Below, one piece after another: positions 40,651 through 48,552 of a stretch of 64,000 nt of DNA. The DNA is taken from the NCBI RefSeq assembly GCF_014205765.1, contig NZ_JACIIZ010000020.1:48803-112802 (forward strand). The letters run 5' to 3'. Numbering within the stretch: the first letter of the stretch is position 1; each line of letters begins with the position of its first letter. Source of the DNA: Nitrospirillum iridis (GTDB lineage: Bacteria > Pseudomonadota > Alphaproteobacteria > Azospirillales > Azospirillaceae). Under the pieces are notes generated by a model, which did not search any database, had not been told where the DNA came from, and saw only the letters and a program-made list of their open reading frames with translations. A program made the position numbers and the translations under genes.

Positions 40651-40725
40651 GACGTGCCCGGCGAGGACCGACACCCAACGATCGGCCCGCCCCAGAACAA
40701 AGTCCTTGAGGAAGGTTGAAGCGAC

Positions 40726-40759
40726 AAGGGCCGGCCGGTGGCGACACCGGCCGGCCCTT
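40726..40759. terminator. bidirectional hairpin between convergent genes
   Basis: AAGGGCCGGCCGGTG (40726-40740) pairs perfectly with CACCGGCCGGCCCTT (40745-40759) around a GCGA loop. It lies between the small secreted protein gene and the convergent aminotransferase stop at 40762. T runs are short, but the 15-bp stem is very stable. Confidence 0.7.
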
Positions 40760-40761
40760 CG

Positions 40762-42015
40762 TCATTCCCGCCCGGATCCCCGCCCGGATCCCCGCCAGGC
40801 CTTCAGGCGGCGGGCGGCTTCCACCATTTCCGCCTCCGCCCCGGCGAAACTGATTCGCACGGTGTGGTGGCCGCGCACGGGATCGAAGTCCACACCAGGC
40901 GTCAGGGCCACGCCCGTCTCGTTCAGCAGACGGGTGCAGAAGGCCTGGGCGTCGTCCGTGCGGTCGGAGATATCGGCATAGATGAAAAAGGCGCCATCGG
41001 CCGGCGCCAGGCGACCGAACCCCGCGCCGGGCAGCAGGTTCAGCAGGATGTCGCGGTTGCGGCGATAGCGGGCGACATGCCCCTCCAACTCCTCCACGCA
41101 GTCGAACGCCGCCACGGCGGCGTGCTGCGACAAGGTGGGGGGCGAGATATAGACGTTCTGCGCCAGACACTCCATCGGCCGCACCAGACGCTCCGGCACC
41201 ACCGCCCAGCCCAGCCGCCAGCCGGTCATGGAAAAATATTTCGAGAAGCTGTTGATGGTGATGGCGCCCTCTCCCCCCTCATAGTCCAGCGCGGTGGCGG
41301 CCGGCACGGTGCCGTATTCGATGCCATGGTAGATTTCGTCGGAGATGAGCCAGACCCCGTGCCGCCGGCACCAGTCGCCCAGCGCCGCCATGCCCATCGC
41401 GTCCAGCATGGTGCCCGTGGGGTTGGACGGGCTGGCCACGATCAGGCCCCGGAGCGGCCCGCCGCCCCCGTCACGACCATCGGCGGCCAGCAGCGCGTCC
41501 AGCAAGGCGGGCGTGGGCTGGAAGCGGGTCTCCGGACCGGTGGACAGTTCCACAGGCACCAACCCCGCCGACTTCAGGATGTTGCGGTAGGCGGGGTATC
41601 CGGGGGCGGCCAGGGCCACCCGGTCGCCCGGATCGAACGCCGCCAGGAAGGCCAGAAGAAAGGCGCCGGACGATCCGGTGGTAACCACCACGCGCCGCGG
41701 ATCGATCACCGCCCCATGGCGATCTTGGTACCAACGTGCTATGCCCTCTCTCAAGGCTGGCAAGCCCAGCGCATCGGTGTAGGCTAGGCGATCAGCGGCC
41801 AGGGCGTGGGCGGCCGCGGCGATCACCCCTCTCGGTGCCGGGGTCGATGGCTGGCCTATTTCCAGGTGCAGGACGTCGCCTCCGGCGGCCTGACGGGCGT
41901 TGGCGGCCCGCAACACCTCCATCACCATGAAGGGAGAGATGGTGCTGGAGCGTATAGCGACAGCCGGCCGTACCGCCGCGCGTGGAAATTCATCCTTAGA
42001 GTAGGTAGGGGTCAT
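40762..42015 (-). CDS. pyridoxal-phosphate aminotransferase, class I/II
   Basis: A fold-type I aminotransferase of 417 aa. The PLP lysine lies in NSFSKYFSMTGWRLGW, the ASPSNPTG segment provides the cofactor-ring contact, and SDEIYHGIEY the Asp/Tyr pair; the C-terminal Arg for the substrate carboxylate is in HTVRISFA. It resembles aspartate/aromatic aminotransferases of the AspC/AlaA group; the donor is not decided by sequence. ATG 42015 shares CATG with a plus-strand ATG at 42014. The C-terminus carries a short GSGRGSGRE tail from two copies of a 12-bp GGATCC-containing repeat (about 40769-40796). Confidence 0.92.
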   Translation of the reverse strand: MTPTYSKDEFPRAAVRPAVAIRSSTISPFMVMEVLRAANARQAAGGDVLHLEIGQPSTPAPRGVIAAAAHALAADRLAYTDALGLPALREGIARWYQDRHGAVIDPRRVVVTTGSSGAFLLAFLAAFDPGDRVALAAPGYPAYRNILKSAGLVPVELSTGPETRFQPTPALLDALLAADGRDGGGGPLRGLIVASPSNPTGTMLDAMGMAALGDWCRRHGVWLISDEIYHGIEYGTVPAATALDYEGGEGAITINSFSKYFSMTGWRLGWAVVPERLVRPMECLAQNVYISPPTLSQHAAVAAFDCVEELEGHVARYRRNRDILLNLLPGAGFGRLAPADGAFFIYADISDRTDDAQAFCTRLLNETGVALTPGVDFDPVRGHHTVRISFAGAEAEMVEAARRLKAWRGSGRGSGRE

Positions 42016-42067
42016 GCCTTACTGCTCGTTTGTTCGGGTATCGACGGCACCGCCGATGGAATCGACT

Positions 42068-43690
42068 ATGTTCTTGCGACCGCGCCGCCTTGCCCGCCTG
42101 ATACTGGTCAGCGTGCTGTCCACGATTTTGGCGGTGGAACCGGTCATGGCCCAGGACCGCGGCATCAGCCTGGTGCGTGACGCGGAAATCGAACACACGT
42201 TGCGCGTCTTCGCCACCCCCATCTTCCGCGCGGCCGGCATCGTTCCCGACGCGGTCACCCTGGTGCTGGTCAACGACGACGAGCTGAACGCCTTCGTGGC
42301 CGGCGGACAGAACATGTTCGTCAACACCGGCCTGATCATGGCGGCCGACACGCCCGAGCAGTTGATCGGCGTCATGGCCCACGAAACCGGCCACATGGCG
42401 GGCGGCCACCAGGTGCGGTCGCGCGACGCCATCGAGAACGCCGTCATCTTGTCGACCCTGGCGACGCTGCTGAGCGTGGCGGCCGCCATTGGCGGCACCC
42501 GGCGGGGCGACGGTGGCGGGGCCGCCATGGGCGGCATCGCCGGCGCGCAGGAACTGGGTGCCCGCTCCTTCTTCGCCTTCAGCCGCGCCCAGGAAGCCTC
42601 CGCCGACGAGGCCGGCCTGTCCTACATGGAAGCCAACGGCTATTCGTCCAAGGGCATGCTGGAGTTCATGGAGAAGCTGCACCGCCAGGACGCCGGCCTG
42701 CCGCAAAACAAGCAGGTGGAGTTCCTGATGACCCACCCGCTGACCAAGAACCGCATCGAGTACATCGAGAATTTCGTCGAGCGCATCTCGAAGTTCACCA
42801 ACGCCAAGATGCCCTCGGCCTATTACGACATGCACCAGCGCATGCGGGCCAAGCTGTATGGCTTCATCCATCCCGATCTGGCGCTGCGCAAATACCCGGA
42901 AAGCGACACCAGCGTGCCCGCGCGCTACGCCCGGTCCATCGCCTATTACCAGGTGGGCGACATCAACAAGGGCCTGAAGATCGTCGACGGACTGATCGAG
43001 CAGGAACCGAAGAACCCCTACTTCTATGAGCTGAAGGGCCAGATCCTTTTTGAGAATGGCCGCGCCAAGGAGGCGGTGGAGCCCTACCGCAACGCCGTCA
43101 AGTACGCCCCCGACAGCGCCCAGCTGCGCATGGCGCTGGGCCACGCCCTGCTGGAGGCTGGCGACGACAAGCTGGTGCGGGAGGCCATCGAGGTGCTGCG
43201 CGCCTCCGCCCGGGACGAGCCGCTGGTGGAACTGACCTGGCTGCTGCTGGCCTCGGCCTACGCCCGCGCCGACATGGCGCCGCAGCTGGCCTACGCCCGC
43301 GCGGAAGAGGCCCTGGCCCGGGGCGATATCCGCGCCGCCCGCTATCACGCCGACCGGGCGGAGCAGATGCTGCCCGCCGGTTCCCCCGACTGGGTGCGGG
43401 CGCAGGACATCCGTGTCCTGGTGGAAAGCCGCCTGCCCCACAACATGCGCCCGCAGCTGGCCCCCAGCAGCGGCCTGGTGCCGCCCGACACCCCCATCAT
43501 CTCCACCGGCCGCATGCCGGAGGACGCGCTGTCCACCAGCGGTGTTTCCGCCATCGGCTCCGGCTTCCCCAATGTCACGTCCAGCGGCAACACCATCGGC
43601 GCCGGCCCCACCGGCCTGGGCACCTTCGGCACGTCCGGCGGCATGGGGGGAATGGGCGGCGCCCGGGGCGGGCCGTCCGGCGGCCGCTGA
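42068..43690 (+). CDS. M48-family periplasmic metalloprotease with TPRs (BepA/YfgC-like)
   Basis: A secreted zinc protease/chaperone of 540 aa. A signal peptide (about 1-28, ending PVMAQ) precedes the M48 domain: zinc motif HETGH (105-109) with a third ligand in the RAQEASADEAG segment (Glu176). The C-terminal half carries TPR-like helices (ARSIAYYQVGDINKGLKIVDG, GRAKEAVEPYRNAVKY) and the tail is Gly/Ser/Pro-rich. BepA-like proteins control folding and turnover of outer-membrane beta-barrel proteins such as LptD. ATG 42068 gives a normal signal peptide and leaves room for a promoter; an in-frame ATG at 42014 with a TAGGGG site is an alternative that would overlap the divergent aminotransferase start. 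Confidence 0.9.
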   Translation: MFLRPRRLARLILVSVLSTILAVEPVMAQDRGISLVRDAEIEHTLRVFATPIFRAAGIVPDAVTLVLVNDDELNAFVAGGQNMFVNTGLIMAADTPEQLIGVMAHETGHMAGGHQVRSRDAIENAVILSTLATLLSVAAAIGGTRRGDGGGAAMGGIAGAQELGARSFFAFSRAQEASADEAGLSYMEANGYSSKGMLEFMEKLHRQDAGLPQNKQVEFLMTHPLTKNRIEYIENFVERISKFTNAKMPSAYYDMHQRMRAKLYGFIHPDLALRKYPESDTSVPARYARSIAYYQVGDINKGLKIVDGLIEQEPKNPYFYELKGQILFENGRAKEAVEPYRNAVKYAPDSAQLRMALGHALLEAGDDKLVREAIEVLRASARDEPLVELTWLLLASAYARADMAPQLAYARAEEALARGDIRAARYHADRAEQMLPAGSPDWVRAQDIRVLVESRLPHNMRPQLAPSSGLVPPDTPIISTGRMPEDALSTSGVSAIGSGFPNVTSSGNTIGAGPTGLGTFGTSGGMGGMGGARGGPSGGR

Positions 43691-43736
43691 TTCTTCCTCG
43701 CCTTGAAGCGCGCCGGCCCCCTCAGGAAATGGCGGG

Positions 43737-44735
43737 TCAGGTGGGGTCGCGCACCTGTTCCAGCGCCCAGGCGGTGACCAGGGCATCGGCGATGCGCATC
43801 ATCATCAACAGGGCCAGCCGGCGCGCGATCTCGTCCAGCGGCCGCACCAGGTGCAGGTGCAGCATGGCCACTGCTCCGGCCTGCTGGCCGGACGACTGCG
43901 CCGCCAGCGGCCAGACCAGGGTCATGGCATCGTCGGTGAACTCATGCCGCAACTCCCCCGGGGCCCGCAGCGCCGTGGCCAGCGGCCCGGTGTCGGCCAC
44001 CGTCGCCAGGGGATGGCCGGCGGTATCCTGGTAACGGCCCCGGCCGGCCAGAATGCGGGCGGACAGGCGATCCGTGCCATAGATGACGCAGAACAGGCCG
44101 TCGGCCGGCTGTTCCAGCACCTCGGCCATCTGGTCGAGGGCGGCACCCGCCGCCGCCGAGGAGCCCGACAGGGCCATCTGGCACAGACCCAGGCCCGCCA
44201 CCCGTTCCATACCCTGGCAAGACCGTTCCAGGGTGCGGATATGGTGATAGGCCCGCAGCGCCGTGATGGTGGCGGTGACCAGCTTGCGCGCCGTCAGTTC
44301 CGTTTTCGCCTTGTAATCATTGACGTCATATCCCGCGATGACGTCGTCCTCCGGCGCTTGGCCCGGCTGGCCCGTGCGCAGGATGATGCGCACCGCCCGG
44401 TTGCCCAGCTCATCACGGATCTGCGGCACCAGTTTCAGGCCGGCATCATCACTTTCCATCACCACGTCCAGCAGGATCATGGCGATGTCGTGGTCGCCCC
44501 GCATCACCGTCAGCGCCTCGGCGGCGGAGTAGGCGGAGATGAAGGCCAAGCCCCGCCCCTGGAAAGCGAACTTGCGCATGACCAGACGGGTCATGGCGTG
44601 GACCTCGGGATCGTCGTCGACGATCAGCACCTGCCAGGGCGCCAGGCCCGGCACCAGTTCCGAGCCCTCGTCCGAATCATCCTCGTCGTCCTCATCCTGG
44701 AACAGGAAGTCGTCGTCGTCATCCGCCATGGTCAT
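43737..44735 (-). CDS. response regulator with DUF3369 domain
   Basis: A 332-aa protein. A very acidic N-terminal tail (residues 4-26, mostly Asp/Glu) precedes a receiver domain with acidic Asp40-42, phospho-acceptor Asp90 (ILLDVVM), a Thr in RTGQPG (121) and Lys142/144. The DUF3369 domain follows (about 170-320: RTLERSCQGMERVAGLGLCQM). In the family this module is usually joined to an HD-GYP, GGDEF or kinase output; here the chain stops after DUF3369, so it must act through a partner. ATG 44735 follows AAGGTGGGG; a GTG at 44762 would add 9 residues. Confidence 0.88.
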   Translation of the reverse strand: MTMADDDDDFLFQDEDDEDDSDEGSELVPGLAPWQVLIVDDDPEVHAMTRLVMRKFAFQGRGLAFISAYSAAEALTVMRGDHDIAMILLDVVMESDDAGLKLVPQIRDELGNRAVRIILRTGQPGQAPEDDVIAGYDVNDYKAKTELTARKLVTATITALRAYHHIRTLERSCQGMERVAGLGLCQMALSGSSAAAGAALDQMAEVLEQPADGLFCVIYGTDRLSARILAGRGRYQDTAGHPLATVADTGPLATALRAPGELRHEFTDDAMTLVWPLAAQSSGQQAGAVAMLHLHLVRPLDEIARRLALLMMMRIADALVTAWALEQVRDPT

Positions 44736-45046
44736 GGCCACCCCACCTTCGTCCCCGGGCACGAAAACGCGACCCCGTCAGCGTCTTCCCCGCACCAGCC
44801 CTAAGGGCCCCCTCATGACCGCACAGCGCCGACGTCCTTGCAAGGGCGACAATAGGCGGCGCGTCGGCGTGCCGGTCAATGGACACATCCTACGAGGGTA
44901 GGAGGCCATGGGCCAGCACATGACGCCGCACCTGTGCAAACGGCGCAGTCTGCGGGATTGCGCCCTGGTGGCTGCTGGTCCATGCTGCCCCTCCTTCGCC
45001 GTCGCCCCGCAAGGGGACGTTAGGGCCGTAAACCGGAGTTGTCTCG
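44736..45046. other. gene-free stretch between response regulator and DsbA-like gene
   Basis: About 310 bp hold no supported gene. They should carry the divergent promoters for the response regulator and the DsbA-like gene. A short frame (44908-45057, 49 codons) has an AGGAGG site only 2 nt before its ATG but overlaps the next start and is not credited. No hairpin terminator or clear promoter was found. Confidence 0.4.
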
Positions 45047-45814
45047 ATGTCGCGTAGCTTTGCCGCCACCCTATACGCCACCGTGGCGCTCGCGGGCTTG
45101 GCCGCCGCCGGCCCGGTCTTCGCCGCCGACAAGCCGGTGGCCGACAAGGGCCCCTATGACAAGGCGCAGGTGGAGCAGATCGTCCACGATTACCTCCTGG
45201 CCCACCCTGAAGTCATCACCGAGGCGGTCCAGGCCCTGCAGGACAAGGCGGAGGCGGAGGAAGCCAAGGCCGCCGCCGACGCGCTGGTGAAGCACAAGGA
45301 CGAACTGGTCGCCTCCAAGGCGTCGCCGGTGGGCGGCAACCTGAAAGGCGACGTGACGCTGGTCGAGTTCTTCGATTACCAGTGCGGCTATTGCAAACAC
45401 ACCCAGCCGGAGCTGGACGCCGCCGTGAAAAAGGACGGCAAGGTCCGCATCGTCTACAAGGAGTTCCCCATCCTGGGCCCGGCATCGGTCGTCGCGGCCA
45501 AGGCCGCCTTGGCCGCCAACATGCAGGGCAAGTATGACACGGTGCATGCGGCGCTGATGGCCGCCACCGGTAAACTGGACAAGGATCGCATCCTGTCCAT
45601 CGCCAAGGACGCCGGCGCCGACACCGACCGTCTGGCCAAGGACATGGAGTCTCCGGCCGTGCAGAAGGAGATCGACGCCAACCTGGCGCTGGCCGACACC
45701 CTCAACATCCACGGCACGCCGGGCTTCGTCGTCGGCAACACGGTGGTCCCGGGCGCCATTGGCGCCGATGCCTTCAAGGACCTGTTCGCCAAGAGCCGGG
45801 GCGCCAAGAGCTGA
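45047..45814 (+). CDS. periplasmic DsbA-family thiol oxidoreductase (Com1/DsbA-like)
   Basis: A periplasmic thioredoxin-fold protein of 255 aa. The signal peptide ends at about residue 26 (GPVFAADK). A helical N-terminal region (36-95, VEQIVHDYLLAHPEVITEAVQ) is typical of the Com1/ScsC type and is used for oligomerisation. The active site is CGYC at 113-116 (YQCGYCKHTQ), and the cis-Pro loop is GTPGFVVG near residue 223. It may oxidise or isomerise disulfides in exported proteins. ATG 45047 has a CGGAG site about 10 nt upstream. It precedes aroQ but is separated by a 190-bp gap with its own promoter. Confidence 0.93.
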   Translation: MSRSFAATLYATVALAGLAAAGPVFAADKPVADKGPYDKAQVEQIVHDYLLAHPEVITEAVQALQDKAEAEEAKAAADALVKHKDELVASKASPVGGNLKGDVTLVEFFDYQCGYCKHTQPELDAAVKKDGKVRIVYKEFPILGPASVVAAKAALAANMQGKYDTVHAALMAATGKLDKDRILSIAKDAGADTDRLAKDMESPAVQKEIDANLALADTLNIHGTPGFVVGNTVVPGAIGADAFKDLFAKSRGAKS

Positions 45815-45892
45815 CCACATCGGCAGTAGACGTCAGGCCGGTTCCAGACGCCGGGGGACACTCGGTCCGCCGGCGTCGATGCGTGTGAATTA

Positions 45893-45920
45893 TTGCCCCC
45901 GCCGCCGCCCGTGTTATAAA
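45893..45920 (+). promoter_or_regulatory. candidate sigma-70 promoter of aroQ-accB-accC
   Basis: TTGCCC (45893-45898) and TATAAA (45915-45920) are spaced 16 bp, about 85 bp before the aroQ start. This is the best promoter-like pair in the 190-bp gap after the DsbA-like gene. A self-complementary CGTACGTACG (45981-45990) follows in the leader. Confidence 0.55.
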
Positions 45921-46006
45921 GCGCCCTTCGACGGACGCCGCGCGGGGCACACATACCCCCTGGACGTTCGGTTTTTGAGACGTACGTACGCAAAGGCGAT
46001 ACACCC

Positions 46007-46465
46007 TTGGCCATCGCGCCCTCCGTCCTGATCCTGAACGGACCGAACCTCAACATGCTGGGGATTCGCGAACCGCACATCTATGGCGCGGAGACGCTGG
46101 AGGATATCGAGAACGCCTGCCAGGAGACGGCCGTGCGCCTGGGCCTGGAGATCGATTTCCGCCAGTCCAACCATGAGGGCGAGCTGGTCACCTGGATCCA
46201 GGACGCACGGGGCGAACACGATGCCATCGTCCTGAACGCCGGCGCGTACACGCATACATCCATCGCCATCCACGACGCGCTCAGCGCCGTGGGCCTACCG
46301 GTGGTCGAGGTGCATTTGAGCAACATCTTCCGGCGCGAGCCGTTCCGGCATCACTCCTACGTGTCGCCGGTGGCGCGCGGTGTCATCTGCGGCTTCGGCT
46401 CACAGGGCTACCTGTTGGCGCTGCAGGCGGCAGCTCGCCTGATCGACAGCCCGCCGCCTGCGTGA
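46007..46465 (+). CDS. aroQ: type II 3-dehydroquinate dehydratase
   Basis: A cytoplasmic dodecameric enzyme of 152 aa that converts 3-dehydroquinate to 3-dehydroshikimate in the shikimate pathway. NGPNLNMLG opens the protein, catalytic Tyr26 lies in the flexible loop (HIYGAET), Asn77 (LNAGAYTH) and His103 (EVHLSN) complete the site. The start is TTG at 46007 with AAAGGCG upstream; no ATG is available before the conserved N-terminus. It lies directly upstream of accB, the common alphaproteobacterial order aroQ-accB-accC. Confidence 0.96.
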   Translation: MAIAPSVLILNGPNLNMLGIREPHIYGAETLEDIENACQETAVRLGLEIDFRQSNHEGELVTWIQDARGEHDAIVLNAGAYTHTSIAIHDALSAVGLPVVEVHLSNIFRREPFRHHSYVSPVARGVICGFGSQGYLLALQAAARLIDSPPPA

Positions 46466-46560
46466 CATCGGCCCGGCCCCCCCGGGGCTGACCGGCCCAT
46501 CCATGAAATCGATCGACCCATCGGCGGCTTAACCGCAGCCCAGTACCCAGGATCATGACA

Positions 46561-47013
46561 ATGGCGACCTTCGAACTCGATAACGAATTCGTCCGCAAGT
46601 TGGCCGAGCTTCTCGGCGAGACCGGTCTTACCGAGATCGAATACGCGGAAGGCGAAAAGCGCATCCGCCTGTCCCGCGCGGCCCCGGCCGCCGCCATGGT
46701 GGCGGCCGCCCCGGTCGCGGCGCCCGTGGCGACGGCGCCCGTGGCCGCCCCCGTGGCCGCCGTGCCCCCGGCGCAGCACCCCGGTGCGGTGAAGTCGCCC
46801 ATGGTCGGCACCGCCTATATGGCGCCGGAACCGGGCGCCCCGGCCTTCGTGAAGGTGGGCGACACGGTGAAGGTGGGGCAGACCCTGCTGATCATCGAGG
46901 CCATGAAGGTCATGAACCCGATCAAGGCGGCCAAGGCCGGCACCGTGACCCAGATCCAGGCGGGCGACGCCCAGCCTGTCGAATACGGCGAAGTCCTGCT
47001 GATCATTGAGTGA
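46561..47013 (+). CDS. accB: acetyl-CoA carboxylase biotin carboxyl carrier protein
   Basis: The biotin carrier subunit of acetyl-CoA carboxylase, 150 aa, first step of fatty-acid synthesis. An N-terminal helical domain (1-42) is joined by an Ala/Pro/Val-rich hinge (about 43-70) to the C-terminal biotinyl domain with the biotinylated Lys in EAMKVMNP. ATG 46561 has AGGA 9 nt upstream; an ATG two codons earlier (46555) is possible. It is followed by accC after 10 bp. Confidence 0.96.
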   Translation: MATFELDNEFVRKLAELLGETGLTEIEYAEGEKRIRLSRAAPAAAMVAAAPVAAPVATAPVAAPVAAVPPAQHPGAVKSPMVGTAYMAPEPGAPAFVKVGDTVKVGQTLLIIEAMKVMNPIKAAKAGTVTQIQAGDAQPVEYGEVLLIIE

Positions 47014-47023
47014 GGGTCTGACC

Positions 47024-48382
47024 ATGGCCGGCCTGTTCGAGAAGGTCCTGATCGCCAATCGCGGCGAGATCGCGCTTCGCATCCACCGCGCCTGTCGCGA
47101 GATGGGCATTAAAACCGTGGCGGTGCATTCCACCGCCGACGCCGACGCCATGCATGTCCGTCTGGCGGACGAAAGCGTGTGCATCGGCCCGCCCTCGGCC
47201 AAGGAAAGCTATCTCAACATCCCGGCCATCCTGTCGGCGGCGGCGATCACGGGGGCGGACGCCATCCACCCCGGCATCGGTTTCATGTCGGAGAACGCCC
47301 AGTTCGCCCAGATGGTGGAGGAGCACGGCTTCGCCTGGATCGGCCCGTCGCCGGAACACATCCGCATCATGGGCGACAAGGTCACGGCCAAGCGCACGGT
47401 GCTGGATTTGGGCCTGCCGGTCGTCCCCGGCTCCGACGGCCCGGTGGAGACGCCGGAGGTGGCGCTGATCAACGCCGCCCGCATCGGCTATCCCGTGCTG
47501 ATCAAGGCGGCCGCCGGTGGTGGCGGCAAGGGCATGAAGGTGGCCTGGAGCGAGGGCGAGCTGCGCGAGGCCTACCAGCTGGCCCGGGGCGAAGCGCGCG
47601 CCGCCTTCGGCAACGACCAGGTCTACATGGAAAAGTACCTGGCCAAGCCCCGCCACATCGAAATCCAGCTGCTGGGCGACCATCACGGCAACGTCGTGCA
47701 TTTCGGCGAGCGTGACTGCTCGATCCAGCGCCGCCACCAGAAGGTGGTGGAGGAGGCGCCGTCGCCGGCGCTGAACGCCGAGGAGCGGGCCTTCATCGGC
47801 AGCCTGGCGGCCAAGACGGCGGCGGCCTTCGGCTATCGCGGCGTCGGCACGATGGAGTTCCTGTACGAGAACGGGCAGTTCTACTTCATCGAGATGAACA
47901 CCCGCCTGCAGATCGAGCATACGATCAGCGAGATGATCACGGGCATCGACCTGGTGCGTGAGCAAATCCGCGTGGCCACCGGCGCGCCGCTGGGCTATGG
48001 CCAGGACGACATCAAGTTCAACGGCCATTCCATCGAATGCCGCGTGAACGCCGAGAACCCGGTGACCTTCGCCCCAAGCCCCGGCAGGATCGATGGCTAC
48101 CACGCCCCGGGCGGCCTGGGCGTGCGTGTCGACAGCGCCCTGTACGACGGCTATCGCGTGCCGCCCCACTATGACAGCATGATCGCCAAGCTGATCGTCC
48201 ACGGCAACAGCCGCAACGAATGCCTGATGCGCCTGCGCCGCGCCATCGAGGAATTCGTCATCGGCGGCATCGACACCACCCTGCCCCTGCACCAGCGCAT
48301 CATCGCCCAGCCGGACTTCATCAACGGCGACTATGACATCCGCTGGCTGGAGGAATGGATGAAGAACCAGCCGGCCGGCTGA
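47024..48382 (+). CDS. accC: acetyl-CoA carboxylase biotin carboxylase subunit
   Basis: The ATP-dependent biotin carboxylase of 452 aa. It opens with KVLIANRGEIALRIHRAC; the ATP-grasp glycine-rich loop is KAAAGGGGKGMK (about residues 159-170); the catalytic segment is FIEMNTRLQIEHT, with Ile-Glu-His in place of the more common Val-Glu-His, and the SIECRVNAENP segment follows. Length is standard. ATG 47024 follows a GAGGGT site between the accB stop and the start. It ends before a stable hairpin (48414-48449), so the aroQ-accB-accC transcript probably stops there. Confidence 0.97.
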   Translation: MAGLFEKVLIANRGEIALRIHRACREMGIKTVAVHSTADADAMHVRLADESVCIGPPSAKESYLNIPAILSAAAITGADAIHPGIGFMSENAQFAQMVEEHGFAWIGPSPEHIRIMGDKVTAKRTVLDLGLPVVPGSDGPVETPEVALINAARIGYPVLIKAAAGGGGKGMKVAWSEGELREAYQLARGEARAAFGNDQVYMEKYLAKPRHIEIQLLGDHHGNVVHFGERDCSIQRRHQKVVEEAPSPALNAEERAFIGSLAAKTAAAFGYRGVGTMEFLYENGQFYFIEMNTRLQIEHTISEMITGIDLVREQIRVATGAPLGYGQDDIKFNGHSIECRVNAENPVTFAPSPGRIDGYHAPGGLGVRVDSALYDGYRVPPHYDSMIAKLIVHGNSRNECLMRLRRAIEEFVIGGIDTTLPLHQRIIAQPDFINGDYDIRWLEEWMKNQPAG

Positions 48383-48413
48383 TCCTTCCCCTTTGGCAGC
48401 GCCTTCCACGCCC

Positions 48414-48449
48414 AGGCCCGGGATCGACCTCACGGTCGGCCCCGGGCCT
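48414..48449 (+). terminator. hairpin after accC
   Basis: The outer stem AGGCCCGGG (48414-48422) / CCCGGGCCT (48441-48449) encloses an inner stem CGACC (48425-48429) / GGTCG (48434-48438). A CTTTT run lies a few bases after the stem. It lies 32 bp past the accC stop and may end the operon. Confidence 0.6.
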
Positions 48450-48552
48450 GTCGCTTTTCCGGGAACCCGGACGGCGACGCGCCCGGATAGCGACTGCGCG
48501 TCCGCGGGAAATGCTCTACCTTTCCCCCATTGAGCGCGACCTTGGGACCGGC

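Noticed and set aside
40769..40796. GGATCC-containing 12-bp tandem repeat at the aminotransferase 3' end as a mobile-element scar
   Set aside because: Only two copies, in frame, encoding a GSGR-type tail; more simply a short coding repeat.
44908..45057. 49-codon frame with AGGAGG before its ATG upstream of the DsbA-like gene
   Set aside because: Spacing of only 2 nt to the ATG, no family signal, Cys/Arg-rich composition and overlap with the DsbA-like start; probably chance.
47003..48433. 476-codon minus-strand frame over accC
   Set aside because: Shadow of accC; no ribosome site and no recognisable protein.
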